Shown here: positions 1 through 8,129 of the stretch, piece by piece
How the letters are laid out: every line of letters starts with the position of its first letter
Position numbering within the stretch: position 1 is the first letter of the stretch
Assembly: GCA_910576345.1 (NCBI GenBank)
Contig: CAJTIT010000004.1
Location: 51,105-115,104 of the forward strand
Origin: Erysipelotrichales bacterium
GTDB lineage: Bacteria > Bacillota_I > Bacilli_A > Erysipelotrichales > Erysipelotrichaceae
Reading direction: 5' to 3'
Length of the DNA: 64,000 bases
Notes under the pieces: model-generated
What the model saw: only the letters and a program-made list of their open reading frames with translations
The model's database searches: none
What the model was told of the DNA's origin: nothing
Made by a program: the position numbers and the translations under genes

Positions 1-37
1 CTTTTGTCATTTTTTATGATCTTAATTTAAACTAAAT

Positions 38-63
38 GTACCTTGTCAATATTGGCAAGGTAC
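38..63. other. Stem-loop at left window edge
   Basis: GTACCTTG at 38-45 pairs with CAAGGTAC at 56-63, extended by two pairs to a 10-bp stem with loop AATATT. No T-run follows on either strand, so it is not a convincing terminator. It would lie in the leader of a leftward transcript starting near position 112. Confidence 0.4.
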
Positions 64-123
64 CAAGGGCGCTAGGCCGTAATAATGAATTAACAAGGGC
101 GTAAAGCCATAATTCGATATTAT
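64..123. repeat. Two imperfect 30-bp tandem units
   Basis: The units 64-93 and 94-123 share CAAGGGCG, then GCC and TAAT at matching offsets. GGCGCTA near 67 also has an inverted partner TAGCGCC near 126. They lie just downstream of a leftward promoter, where operator or recombinase arm sites would be expected; this role is an inference. Confidence 0.4.
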
Positions 124-148
124 AATAGCGCCATTTTTAGTATATCAA
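119..148 (-). promoter_or_regulatory. Leftward promoter, probably for genes left of the window
   Basis: On the minus strand TTGATA (148-143) and TATAAT (124-119) are separated by 18 bases. It reads out of the window, where the integrase of this prophage would be expected. Confidence 0.45.
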
Positions 149-164
149 GGTATTTTGTTTTTTT

Positions 165-902
165 TTATTCACTTGAAGAAGCATCGATAAATTCAATTAA
201 TTTTTCGTGATCCCACAATAGTACTCTGTTTTTTCTTGCTAACTCAATAGCATTACTGGTAAAATGTGCGTTTGTCATTACAACACCTATGTGACAATCA
301 TAATAATCGCGTCCTGTACATACTTCTTGCACAGCCGAGTTACCTACATTTTCAGAATAAAATTTACATTGAATAGCATACTTTATCTCATCTTTTATTG
401 CAATAATATCAACACCATAATCATTGGACGCTTGAGTTACCTTAACATTGACAAAGCCAGAATTTAATAATAATTGTGCGCAATATGCCTCAAATTCTAG
501 CCCACTTTTTATCCCTTTAAATGCCAAACTGCTATTTTTTAGGACGAGATCTTTATTTTTGCTTAAGGAGGAATAATGCTCTAAATGAGAGATATTTTGT
601 CTTATGATTTTATATGCCTCAAGATAAGACTTAACATATATTTCTCTATCTTTAGATCCTCGACTTGCGCCTATAATTTGTAAATCTTCTAGGCAATCTA
701 TTAAACGAGCAGATCTTGCATATCCAATAGATAAATAACGCTGAATTTCAGATGTCTTTGATTTTCTCATTTCAACAATAATTTTAAGTGCTTGGGGAAA
801 TAAAGGATCGTCTATTTTGATTGGCAATAAATTATAGTCATTCATAAATTGACCATAATCATAAGAAGGCTTTGTAATTATTTTTAATAATTTATCTATC
901 AT
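165..902 (-). CDS. Mrr-type restriction endonuclease with FtsK-gamma DNA-binding domain
   Basis: This 245-residue protein has two recognisable parts. Residues about 31-91 match the FtsK gamma winged helix (DPLFPQALKII, SIGYARSARLIDCLE, GSKDREIYV), the module that in FtsK/SpoIIIE reads polar chromosome sequences. Residues about 133-240 are an Mrr-like PD-(D/E)xK nuclease: E137, D161-x3-D165 and QCK at 178-180. I chose the ATG at 902 because GGGAAAGG lies 9 bases upstream; a longer form from 935 would overlap the repressor gene. It sits directly behind the lysogenic repressor, so it is probably expressed in the lysogen, perhaps to restrict other incoming DNA. The target is unknown. Confidence 0.85.
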   Translation of the reverse strand: MIDKLLKIITKPSYDYGQFMNDYNLLPIKIDDPLFPQALKIIVEMRKSKTSEIQRYLSIGYARSARLIDCLEDLQIIGASRGSKDREIYVKSYLEAYKIIRQNISHLEHYSSLSKNKDLVLKNSSLAFKGIKSGLEFEAYCAQLLLNSGFVNVKVTQASNDYGVDIIAIKDEIKYAIQCKFYSENVGNSAVQEVCTGRDYYDCHIGVVMTNAHFTSNAIELARKNRVLLWDHEKLIEFIDASSSE

Positions 903-906
903 TTTC

Positions 907-1674
907 TTATACCTTTCCCAAAACCTTACCAACACATTTTATGTTCTGGAATTCATTCAAAGCGATGTCGTTATAATTTGGATTAAGACTATGTAAGCGA
1001 TCGCCTTTGAATTGTTTTAGATAACATGTGCTGTCTATTACAAATATACCAATTTCATTCATTTCAACAGTCTCTTGCGCTTTGACAAACACACGATCGC
1101 CATCATCGAACTTTGGTGTCATACTATCTCCATCCACTTTCAGAATGTAGTCGGCTTTTCTAGCGATTGGACTATCAGCGATTTGTACCGTTGTTTTCGG
1201 TACATCCCATTCGTCCAAATAATTACCGATACCAGCGGAAACGCCATAATCATACTGGGTCATGTATAATCTTTCAGATTCTACAATAAACTGATAATCT
1301 GGGTTTGGCTCTTGAATGTGTTCTGTTTCGGATTGTTTTTTCATCATCATTGCATGATCATATTCTTTATCAAGGATTGTATCAACAATGTCTTTTCCGT
1401 GGTCTTCAAGACTGCGGTATTTTTTTATATGCATATATTCTTCTGATTTTAGTTCATAAGAATGAAAAACATCTTTATTATCTTTCAATCCTAAAAGATA
1501 ATCGATGGAAACGTCAAATGTTTCAGAAATTTTAATTAGAAAATCTGATGCTGGTTCTCTTGCTCCAGTTTCATAATTATTATAGGTCGTATATTTCATG
1601 CCCAAAAAGTTAGCAAACTCTTTTTTATTCATATTTTTGCTTAATCTTATTTCTTTTAATTTTTCTGTAATCAC
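907..1674 (-). CDS. CI-like prophage repressor, HTH plus S24 peptidase
   Basis: This is a 255-residue lysogeny repressor. Residues about 5-65 form an XRE helix-turn-helix (MNKKEFANFLGMKYTTYNNY). The C-terminal half is an S24/LexA-type self-cleaving domain with the serine in GDSMTPKFDDGD, a lysine in YLKQF, and a plausible Ala-Gly cleavage site in GVSAGIGN. It should bind the operators between itself and the divergent Cro-like gene and be inactivated by RecA-stimulated self-cleavage during DNA damage. The divergent arrangement and the family make this assignment firm; operator binding is inferred. Confidence 0.93.
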   Translation of the reverse strand: MITEKLKEIRLSKNMNKKEFANFLGMKYTTYNNYETGAREPASDFLIKISETFDVSIDYLLGLKDNKDVFHSYELKSEEYMHIKKYRSLEDHGKDIVDTILDKEYDHAMMMKKQSETEHIQEPNPDYQFIVESERLYMTQYDYGVSAGIGNYLDEWDVPKTTVQIADSPIARKADYILKVDGDSMTPKFDDGDRVFVKAQETVEMNEIGIFVIDSTCYLKQFKGDRLHSLNPNYNDIALNEFQNIKCVGKVLGKV

Positions 1675-1696
1675 GAAAACACCTCCTTGTCCCTAT

Positions 1697-1725
1697 ATAA
1701 TATTACCCATTTTTCGTATTGTCAA
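1697..1725 (-). promoter_or_regulatory. Repressor promoter
   Basis: On the minus strand TTGACA (1725-1720) and TATTAT (1702-1697) are separated by 17 bases, followed by a GGAGG-type ribosome site before the repressor start. The spacer contains an ATGGGTA operator half-site, suggesting autoregulation. Confidence 0.75.
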
Positions 1726-1791
1726 TAAAAAAATACTCATTATGAATAAAAATTTTCAAATTGAGTATTGACATATTTTCAAAATGGGTAT
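1702..1791. promoter_or_regulatory. Prophage immunity operator cluster
   Basis: Four related half-sites occupy the divergent promoter region: ATTACCCAT (1702-1710), ATACTCAT (1733-1740), TTGAGTAT (1761-1768) and ATGGGTAT (1784-1791). The last two are in the opposite orientation to the first two. They overlap both promoters, as expected for CI/Cro-type control. Confidence 0.6.
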
Positions 1792-1796
1792 AAAAT
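1768..1796 (+). promoter_or_regulatory. Rightward early promoter
   Basis: Consensus TTGACA (1768-1773) and TAAAAT (1791-1796) with 17-base spacing. It drives the Cro-like gene and, by readthrough, the early operon. Two operator half-sites overlap it. Confidence 0.8.
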
Positions 1797-1837
1797 CTAG
1801 TTGTGAATTCACAAAACGAGTAAAAGGAGGTGGGAAA

Positions 1838-2044
1838 ATGGGTTTTCCTAATATTGAAGCTGAACGCGGTAGATTAGGATTTACAAAAAAAGAGTTTGCC
1901 AAACAAATAGGTGTTTCAACAAAGACTTACTATAACTGGATTGATGGTATTACACCTATTCCAAGCGATGCATTGATGAAATTATCTAGCATGTGTCATG
2001 TAAGTGTTGACTATTTGCTTAATTGCAAACACGACACAACGTAG
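1838..2044 (+). CDS. Cro-like XRE transcriptional regulator
   Basis: This 68-residue protein is almost entirely one helix-turn-helix domain (FTKKEFAKQIGVSTKTYYNW). The ATG at 1838 follows AAGGAGG by a good distance; an upstream in-frame ATG at 1784 lies inside the promoter and is rejected. It is the first gene of the rightward operon opposite the CI-like repressor, so a Cro-like role at the shared operators is the natural inference. Confidence 0.85.
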   Translation: MGFPNIEAERGRLGFTKKEFAKQIGVSTKTYYNWIDGITPIPSDALMKLSSMCHVSVDYLLNCKHDTT

Positions 2045-2062
2045 AAAGGAGGTGAGTAAGTC

Positions 2063-2260
2063 ATGAATAAGGTATATTTAAACGCAGAAGGCAAAGTTTT
2101 CGTAAATGATGTTGAAGTTGAACATGTTAAATCAATTTCAAGTAAATCGGACTATTTTGGTCATTCGGTTATTTTAGAATTTGATGCGGATTATAAATGT
2201 GATTATCGAAGTAAAGTAAAAGCGCACTCATTAGATGAATGCACTAAGAAAGACAATTAA
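2063..2260 (+). CDS. Small phage protein of unknown function
   Basis: This 65-residue acidic protein (MNKVYLNAEGKVFVNDVEVE) starts behind GAAAGGAGGTGAG, a strong ribosome site. No family is recognised. Position, second in the early operon after the Cro-like gene, suggests an accessory early function such as an antirepressor or excision helper, but nothing in the sequence proves it. Confidence 0.7.
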   Translation: MNKVYLNAEGKVFVNDVEVEHVKSISSKSDYFGHSVILEFDADYKCDYRSKVKAHSLDECTKKDN

Positions 2261-2324
2261 GGTATTAACTTGCTTACAAGGACAAGGCGTCGAACCAAAC
2301 GAATTGTTTCAAAGAGATGGGTAG
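2235..2324 (+). CDS. Possible 29-residue overlapping peptide
   Basis: An ATG at 2235, inside the end of the preceding gene, opens a frame ending GVEPNELFQRDG just before the next ribosome site. The composition looks protein-like, and a similar ending (GQG..., then DG and stop) precedes the ribosome site at 3105. There is no convincing ribosome site of its own, so it may be the tail of a lost longer gene. Confidence 0.25.
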   Translation: MNALRKTIKVLTCLQGQGVEPNELFQRDG

Positions 2325-2337
2325 AAAGGAGTGGGGC

Positions 2338-2490
2338 ATGAAATCTCGAAATGAATTAGATAGTATTGCAATAGAAATTGTCAATCTATTATCAAAAAAA
2401 GACATAACTATTAGTGAGTCAAGTTATGTCTTAGAAAAATGCAATTCTATAATTGTAAATTCAACTAGAGTACAAAGAATTAAAGATTAG
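2338..2490 (+). CDS. 50-residue early phage protein, unknown
   Basis: A short frame (MKSRNELDSIAIEIVNLLSK at its start) follows GAAAGGAG, a strong ribosome site 7 bases upstream. It ends in tail-to-tail overlap with the leftward membrane-protein gene. Predicted helical and soluble. No family recognised. Confidence 0.55.
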   Translation: MKSRNELDSIAIEIVNLLSKKDITISESSYVLEKCNSIIVNSTRVQRIKD

Positions 2491-3022
2491 ATTTTTTTAT
2501 ATCATGTAACGAATTTGATATAGCCTTTAACGCCTTTTCAGAATTATCTACAGTTGGATGTGTATCTGGAAATGGATTATCTGCATCACCATCTACGAAA
2601 AAGCAATCATTGTATTTCTTTGTTGCTGAATGATAAGTAATTTCAAATGTAAATTTTCTATTTTTTAGGGAATGAGCAACTAAAGGGCATATTTTAGAAT
2701 CGCCTGGTGCTAGAGATGAATTACATAATGACTTAAAAGGATTTCCTTTAACCATATTTCCATCGGATTCAGGAATATAAAAATCTGTATTAACATTATC
2801 AATATGAGCAGTTGATGTGCCAAAATTTTTAATTATGTAGTACAGAACACCATCAGAATATTTTGAATATATGGAGATTATTGGTCTTGTTGCTTCTTCT
2901 ATCATTTTATTGTTCTTAATCATTGTAATGATTGAAATAGCAATGGCAGTTATACTCGTGAACACAGAAACAACTATTTCCCAAAATAACAGCCAATCAG
3001 AATTAGTAAAAGTGTCAAACAT
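2480..3022 (-). CDS. Membrane-anchored protein, reverse-oriented accessory (moron-like) gene
   Basis: This 180-residue protein begins MFDTFTNSDWLLFW and has one transmembrane segment at residues about 10-33, then a roughly 145-residue domain with cysteines and mixed beta-strand character. The ATG at 3022 follows AAGGTGGTGA; a longer frame from 3142 adds a low-complexity extension overlapping the opposite gene. It is the only leftward gene inside the rightward early operon, the usual sign of a lysogen-expressed accessory gene. Superinfection exclusion is one possible role; no family is recognised. Confidence 0.7.
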   Translation of the reverse strand: MFDTFTNSDWLLFWEIVVSVFTSITAIAISIITMIKNNKMIEEATRPIISIYSKYSDGVLYYIIKNFGTSTAHIDNVNTDFYIPESDGNMVKGNPFKSLCNSSLAPGDSKICPLVAHSLKNRKFTFEITYHSATKKYNDCFFVDGDADNPFPDTHPTVDNSEKALKAISNSLHDIKKSNL

Positions 3023-3120
3023 TTTCTTCACCACCTTTCGTTTAAATTCTACATCAAAAGGAAGAAGGGGACAAGGCACATATACAGAAGCAAGCGATGG
3101 ATAGAAAGGAGATGAAAAAC

Positions 3121-3567
3121 ATGGTAAACAAATGGGAAACATACGCAGAAAAAGAACTTCATAAAAGTATTGATTACATTATGGACTCTATTTGCGGAAG
3201 ATTGACAAATGGGCTACTTGATGATCATTATCTGGATGAATGCAAAGTGGCGCTACAAGAAAGTGTATCTAAATTCATTGATTGTAGAAAAGCTGAATTA
3301 AACGTCCCTAAGTATATAACAGGGCAAGACATTCAGGCAATGCATAACGAAAAAAATCCAGATCATCCGATTGGTTATAAAAAGGCACTTGACATCAAGG
3401 ATAGTTGCAGAAATTCTTATGAAAAGGAATTTGGAAAAACTAAACTCCATAACGATAAAGAGATACCTCTATCATGGTATGAAACGTATTATGGAGAACA
3501 GGCATTGGATCCTAGAATTAAGCGTCAAATACAAAAAGAAAAGGATGCTCCAGCAGACCAAGCTTAG
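3121..3567 (+). CDS. Phage early protein, unknown
   Basis: This 148-residue, helix-rich charged protein begins MVNKWETYAEKEL. The ATG at 3121 is preferred to one at 3097 because AGAAAGGAG lies 9 bases upstream. The middle carries YITGQDIQAMHNEKNPDHP. No domain is recognised. It resumes the rightward early operon after the inserted leftward gene. Confidence 0.7.
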   Translation: MVNKWETYAEKELHKSIDYIMDSICGRLTNGLLDDHYLDECKVALQESVSKFIDCRKAELNVPKYITGQDIQAMHNEKNPDHPIGYKKALDIKDSCRNSYEKEFGKTKLHNDKEIPLSWYETYYGEQALDPRIKRQIQKEKDAPADQA

Positions 3568-3653
3568 CATCCTAATCAAGGTTGAGAAACCTTATATCTC
3601 AATCAAATTATACAACGATTGGGATAAAAATGCAAATTTGAAAGGAGAAACAC

Positions 3654-4037
3654 ATGAATAAATACCAAAGAGAGTATATGACTGCAAAAAAAGAATTGGC
3701 AGATGCAGAAGAACAAATGAATAAGTTGGAAACTAATTTTTTGAGAAAGAAAGGTTTCAATGTCGCACATATTTATTGCATATCTGATGAACAAGAATTT
3801 AATAAGTTAAATGAAGAATTCGCTGCTGATCCGAAGGTACAAAAAATATGGTCCTATTTGTGTCATGCAAAGGATATAGAAGAAAATGCAGAAGAAAGTT
3901 TGATACAATATGTGCTTTCAATTATTCCAAAAAAAGAAAGAGAGATTTTAAGAGCAAAAAAGAATGATTGGAACATTAGACAACAAGTGTTAAAAATTTT
4001 TATAAAAGGTTTAGAAGGAGAAACACATGAAAAATAA
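3654..4037 (+). CDS. Phage early protein, unknown, coiled-coil N-terminus
   Basis: A 127-residue charged protein starting MNKYQREYMTAKKELADAEE with a predicted coiled coil over residues 8-35. It starts behind GAAAGGAG and overlaps the next gene by 11 bases; the start region GGAGAAACACATGAA is repeated almost exactly at the next gene's start. No family is recognised. Confidence 0.7.
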   Translation: MNKYQREYMTAKKELADAEEQMNKLETNFLRKKGFNVAHIYCISDEQEFNKLNEEFAADPKVQKIWSYLCHAKDIEENAEESLIQYVLSIIPKKEREILRAKKNDWNIRQQVLKIFIKGLEGETHEK

Positions 4038-4422
4038 AAGCAAGTTTGTGCCAATAGAAGGCGATAGATATTTCTTTATCGATGCAGGCGGTGGAATTAA
4101 AAATCATGCATATTGCGATGATAATGTAGATGAATGGATTATAAAGCATTATCTTGTCTTTCGGACGTACGATGAATGCGAAGAATACAAGCATTTCCTT
4201 GAATTGTTGGATGAATATACATTCAAGCCAGATTGGGATGATAACAGTCAAGATAAATGGTACATATATTATGACCACGAACGAAAGCAAATTGACTTGA
4301 TGTGGTCATGTCGCATGCAGTATAAACAAGTTTATTTTGATTCACATAGAAAAAGTTTAGAGTTCATTGAAAAAGTCGATGAAGACGCAATCAAACGATA
4401 CATGTTTGACATATGGGGGTAG
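4027..4422 (+). CDS. Phage early protein, unknown
   Basis: A 131-residue acidic, aromatic-rich protein beginning MKNKSKFVPIEGDRYFFIDA. The ribosome site GAAGGAG is inside the end of the preceding gene, giving translational coupling. No domain recognised and no transmembrane segment seen. Confidence 0.7.
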   Translation: MKNKSKFVPIEGDRYFFIDAGGGIKNHAYCDDNVDEWIIKHYLVFRTYDECEEYKHFLELLDEYTFKPDWDDNSQDKWYIYYDHERKQIDLMWSCRMQYKQVYFDSHRKSLEFIEKVDEDAIKRYMFDIWG

Positions 4423-4426
4423 GCAT

Positions 4427-4735
4427 ATGAAGACATGGAGATTAAGCGAAATAGTCGCCTTATTGCTTTTCGTTGCATTATTCACAGTCGGTGGCATTGC
4501 AATAGGAATGCTCATCACTGAGCCAATGATAGATGAAGCCAGTTCTATGTGTGTTAAAACAAGTGATGAATTGTCTCAAAAGAAACAAATCATCAAAAGC
4601 CAAGAGTCAATTATCAACACAAAAGACAAGCAGATAATCCAGCTAAACAATCGAATTGACGAGCTTGAACAAAAAGGCATGAAATCCCTAGGGATGTTTA
4701 AAATCACGGCATATGGACGTGAAAAGTGCTTGTGA
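4427..4735 (+). CDS. Membrane-anchored coiled-coil protein, possibly truncated 3D-domain protein
   Basis: This 102-residue protein has a transmembrane segment at residues about 9-30 and a coiled coil at about 47-82. The last residues, SLGMFKITAYGREKC, resemble the opening of 3D (Asp-Asp-Asp) domain cell-wall proteins, which commonly read FKITAYCPCEKC; here the frame stops immediately after. I therefore suspect a remnant of a longer 3D-domain protein, although a functional short form cannot be excluded. The next gene follows 13 bases later. Confidence 0.6.
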   Translation: MKTWRLSEIVALLLFVALFTVGGIAIGMLITEPMIDEASSMCVKTSDELSQKKQIIKSQESIINTKDKQIIQLNNRIDELEQKGMKSLGMFKITAYGREKCL

Positions 4736-4748
4736 AGGGAGAAGCAGA

Positions 4749-5657
4749 ATGAATAAAAAAAATATGTCAAAAGCATTGAAAGCCAAGATAGACGATTGGC
4801 TTAAAAACATTGATGATCCTGAAGTTGTAAATGCTATTAAATCTGATGCGATTGTTACAGGCGGTGCGCTAGTATCACTTATTACAGGAGAAACCCCTAA
4901 TGATTATGATATATATTTTAAAACCAAAGAAGCGTGTTTGATGGTTGCAGAATATTACGCAGATAAATGGAACACCATGTATCCCCAAAAACCTAAAGTT
5001 ATCATTGAAGTCGGCAGCAAGGGTGTTGACGGTAAAGTCATAAATGAAGATAGGGTAACTTGCTTCATAAAAAGTGTTGGAATAGCTGCAGAAGATGATG
5101 AAAATGGAATTGATGATGAAACTGAACCAGTATATGATGGTGAACCAAATGTAGAAGAATCTACAGAAGTGGATAAACCTAAATATCGACCAAGATACTT
5201 TTCGACTAATGCAATTTCTTTATCAGATAAAATTCAAATAGTAATTCGTTTTTATGGACCTGTACAAGACATACATAAAAATTATGACTATGCACACTGT
5301 ACATGTTCTTATGACTATAAAGAAAATTGCGTAACTCTTCCCGAGAAAGCCCTTGAATGTATTATTAACAAAGAATTATATTACATGGGCAGTAGATACC
5401 CGTTGTGTTCCATCATACGTTCAAGAAAGTTTATTATACGTGGATGGCATATAAATGCAGGGCAGTATCTCAAAATGTGCTTGCAATTGAATGAGCTTGA
5501 TCTACATGATTTTGAAATCTTTAAAGATCAACTTGCAGGAGTAGATTCCGCATATTTCGCAAAAGCAATTGATGGCATAGAAAAGCGAATGCGCAATGAC
5601 TCCGATTTCAAGGTTGATAATAACTATTTATTTGAAGTTATTAACCATATATTTTAA
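4749..5657 (+). CDS. Nucleotidyltransferase-fold phage protein
   Basis: This 302-residue protein carries VTGGALVSLITGETPNDYDI at residues about 35-54, which fits the GG..(D/N)xD signature of the polymerase-beta/poly(A) polymerase nucleotidyltransferase fold; DYDIYF supplies the metal-binding aspartates. An acidic low-complexity insert lies near residues 115-150, and the rest is mixed with several Cys and His. Similar unnamed genes occur next to recombination genes in Firmicute phages. The substrate is unknown; a tRNA- or antitoxin-like activity is only a possibility. The ATG at 4749 follows GGGAGAAG. Confidence 0.65.
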   Translation: MNKKNMSKALKAKIDDWLKNIDDPEVVNAIKSDAIVTGGALVSLITGETPNDYDIYFKTKEACLMVAEYYADKWNTMYPQKPKVIIEVGSKGVDGKVINEDRVTCFIKSVGIAAEDDENGIDDETEPVYDGEPNVEESTEVDKPKYRPRYFSTNAISLSDKIQIVIRFYGPVQDIHKNYDYAHCTCSYDYKENCVTLPEKALECIINKELYYMGSRYPLCSIIRSRKFIIRGWHINAGQYLKMCLQLNELDLHDFEIFKDQLAGVDSAYFAKAIDGIEKRMRNDSDFKVDNNYLFEVINHIF

Positions 5658-5670
5658 AGGTGCGTTGGAG

Positions 5671-6351
5671 ATGAACCTTTATCAAGACAGCAAGCATTAC
5701 GTATGTCATGAATACAAAAGTCGTGATGAATGGCACACAAATAGGATACAAGGCATCGGCGGTAGCGATGCCTCAACATTAATCGGCAGAAATCCATGGA
5801 AAGACAATAACACATTGTGGAAGGAAAAGAAAGGCATTATTGTTCCCGAAGATATTTCTGATAAACCATATGTCCAATATGGAACTAAAGCAGAAGAATA
5901 TTTACGAGAACTCTTTGCTCTCGATTTTCCAGAGTATGAAGTCCAGTACATGGATAATGTAACTCTACAATCGGTTTCTGAACCTTGGATGTTATATAGT
6001 CCAGATGGATTATTGTATGAACCATCCACAGGTCGTAAGGGAATACTTGAAATCAAGACTACTAATATACTTCAATCTATGCAGAAAGAGAAATGGAAAG
6101 CTACATTACCGATGAACTACTACATACAAGTGTTACATGGATTGATTGTTACAGGTTTTGATTTTGTAGTATTAAAAGCACAGTTAAAAACAGTCTACAA
6201 AGACAATGACATAAGGATTGAAACAAAGCATTTCTATTTTAGCAGAGAGGAAAAAGCAGATGATCTTGATTGGTTATTAGATAAAGAAAAAGAACAATGG
6301 GAAAAGTATTATCAAGGCGATTTTGAACCGCCAACAATACTAATTTTTTAG
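5671..6351 (+). CDS. YqaJ-family viral exonuclease
   Basis: This 226-residue protein belongs to the YqaJ/lambda-exonuclease-like PD-(D/E)xK nucleases: GIGGSDAS at 28-35, D112 in SPDGLL, EIKT at 127-130 and the YYIQ motif near 150-153. It degrades double-stranded DNA ends to give a 3' overhang for annealing by the RecT-like protein encoded two genes on. The adjoining DUF1351 gene is the usual companion in this module. The ATG at 5671 is chosen over 5596, which would lie inside the previous gene. Confidence 0.88.
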   Translation: MNLYQDSKHYVCHEYKSRDEWHTNRIQGIGGSDASTLIGRNPWKDNNTLWKEKKGIIVPEDISDKPYVQYGTKAEEYLRELFALDFPEYEVQYMDNVTLQSVSEPWMLYSPDGLLYEPSTGRKGILEIKTTNILQSMQKEKWKATLPMNYYIQVLHGLIVTGFDFVVLKAQLKTVYKDNDIRIETKHFYFSREEKADDLDWLLDKEKEQWEKYYQGDFEPPTILIF

Positions 6352-6363
6352 GAAGGAGACAAA

Positions 6364-7188
6364 ATGGAACAAAGATATGAATTAGATTTGCGAATGAGCG
6401 AGTCTGGAATAATAAGTAATGCGTCTACATTACAACAGATGATTGAGGATGGTTTGAAATCATACAACTATGTTGTTGATGATACAAACTATGATCAAGC
6501 ATCAAAAGACAGAACCAAATTAAATAATCTGGAGACGAGATTGAAAGAAAAACGCGCATCGTTTGAAAAGAACGAATTAGGCGAATGGGCGAAAACAAAG
6601 AAAATCATCATGGATACGGAAAAGAAGATCAAGGCGGTTTCGGAATGTCTAAAAGAGGGCATTGATGCGATAAATGAAAAAGAAAAAGTATCAAAAATGG
6701 AACGCATAAGAGAAAAATTCAATGAGATTCCATTGCCTTTACCAATCAGATTTGAACAGCTATACGATCGTAAAGACTATGATCGTAAAGCCATGACTGA
6801 AAAGAAGATCATGGAAAGTATGCAAGCGAAAATTGATAAAATCGTTGAAGATGCTAAAATGATGGACCTGTTTCTACCAGATAATCCAGTGGAACGAGAA
6901 CAGATTAAACGTGTGTATTGCGAGACGCTTGAAATTGGAGCGGCAAAACAGAAAGCTGATGATTTGGTGAAACTTCATAAAGAAGTTGAATCTAAAAAGC
7001 AAGTTTCTACACAACCAAAAGAAGAAAGATCAGAGGTTGAAACAATGGCTAAGCCAAAGGTAGAGACATTGCGGCAACAGCGTATTCTGGTTGAATTTGT
7101 GGCAACAAGACCGTTCTATGATGCCATGAATAAACTGGTAGCCGAATATAGACCACATTGCAAAGTAATAGAAAGAGAGGATGTGTAA
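6364..7188 (+). CDS. DUF1351 protein of the phage recombination module
   Basis: This 274-residue, strongly helical, lysine- and glutamate-rich protein matches the DUF1351 family typically found between YqaJ-like nuclease and RecT genes. Coiled coil is predicted through residues about 40-110, and residues 230-274 form a separate small domain. Its molecular role is not established; the constant gene order suggests it assists end processing or annealing. It starts behind GGAAGGAG. Confidence 0.82.
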   Translation: MEQRYELDLRMSESGIISNASTLQQMIEDGLKSYNYVVDDTNYDQASKDRTKLNNLETRLKEKRASFEKNELGEWAKTKKIIMDTEKKIKAVSECLKEGIDAINEKEKVSKMERIREKFNEIPLPLPIRFEQLYDRKDYDRKAMTEKKIMESMQAKIDKIVEDAKMMDLFLPDNPVEREQIKRVYCETLEIGAAKQKADDLVKLHKEVESKKQVSTQPKEERSEVETMAKPKVETLRQQRILVEFVATRPFYDAMNKLVAEYRPHCKVIEREDV

Positions 7189-7190
7189 AC

Positions 7191-8129
7191 ATGGCAAATG
7201 TGAATAACAATCTTGCGGCATCAAGTCAAAAGCCAAAATTCAGCATGGTATTACAATCAAATGCAATTCAGAAGTTGATCAACAATACTTTGGGTGACCC
7301 AAAGAAAGCACAGAGATTTGTTACAGCTATCTCTAGTGCAGTGGCAACCAATCAATCATTACAAGAATGTGACAGTTTCTCAATTATCAACTCCGCATTG
7401 CTTGGAGAGACGTTAAACTTATCACCCAGTCCACAGCTGGGGCAGTATTACATGGTGCCTTACAACGATAAGAAAAAGGGAAAAGTAGCCACTTTTCAGT
7501 TAGGTTACAAAGGCTATATTCAATTAGCAATCAGATCAGGGCAGTATCGTTCAATCAACGTCATTGATGTAAAGGAAGGGGAACTAATAAAGTATGATCG
7601 CCTATCCGAAACTGTTGAATTGTCATTCATTGACGATGAAGATGAACGTGCAAACCTGCCAACCATTGGATATTGTGCCATGTTTGAATTGGTCAATGGC
7701 TTCCGTAAGGTCATATATTGGACATATTCCAAAATGTTAAACCATGCGGATAAATACAGTCAAGCGTTTAGTAAAGATGCAAAAGGTGGTAAATATCCAA
7801 GAATGTCATATGCAGATTATAAAGCTGGAAAGGTAGCGGACAGCGATTTATGGATGTATTCTTCATTTTGGTATAAAGATTTTGACGGCATGGCTTTTAA
7901 GACAATGCTCCGTCAACTCATTTCAAAATGGGGCATTATGTCAATAGAACTTCAAACAGCCTTTGAAAATGATATGACTTTCAAAGATAAACAAGATGGT
8001 CAATCATTCTATGTTGATACTGAGGAAGCATCAGACAATCAAGATATCGTTGTTAGTGAACAGTCAGAACAAAAAGTGTTTATTGAAGAAACACCACAAG
8101 AAACAGTGGTACAACAGGATTTGTTGTGA
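7191..8129 (+). CDS. recT: RecT-family single-strand annealing protein
   Basis: This 312-residue recombinase anneals single-stranded DNA and promotes strand invasion with the YqaJ-type nuclease. Family signatures include the N-terminal RFVTAISSAV region, LNLSPSPQLGQYYMVPY and TFQLGYKGYIQLAIRSGQY, and the central MLRQLISKWG. The acidic tail after residue 270 is variable, as usual. The ATG at 7191 is chosen because the upstream frame overlaps the DUF1351 gene. It overlaps RusA by one base. Confidence 0.93.
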   Translation: MANVNNNLAASSQKPKFSMVLQSNAIQKLINNTLGDPKKAQRFVTAISSAVATNQSLQECDSFSIINSALLGETLNLSPSPQLGQYYMVPYNDKKKGKVATFQLGYKGYIQLAIRSGQYRSINVIDVKEGELIKYDRLSETVELSFIDDEDERANLPTIGYCAMFELVNGFRKVIYWTYSKMLNHADKYSQAFSKDAKGGKYPRMSYADYKAGKVADSDLWMYSSFWYKDFDGMAFKTMLRQLISKWGIMSIELQTAFENDMTFKDKQDGQSFYVDTEEASDNQDIVVSEQSEQKVFIEETPQETVVQQDLL

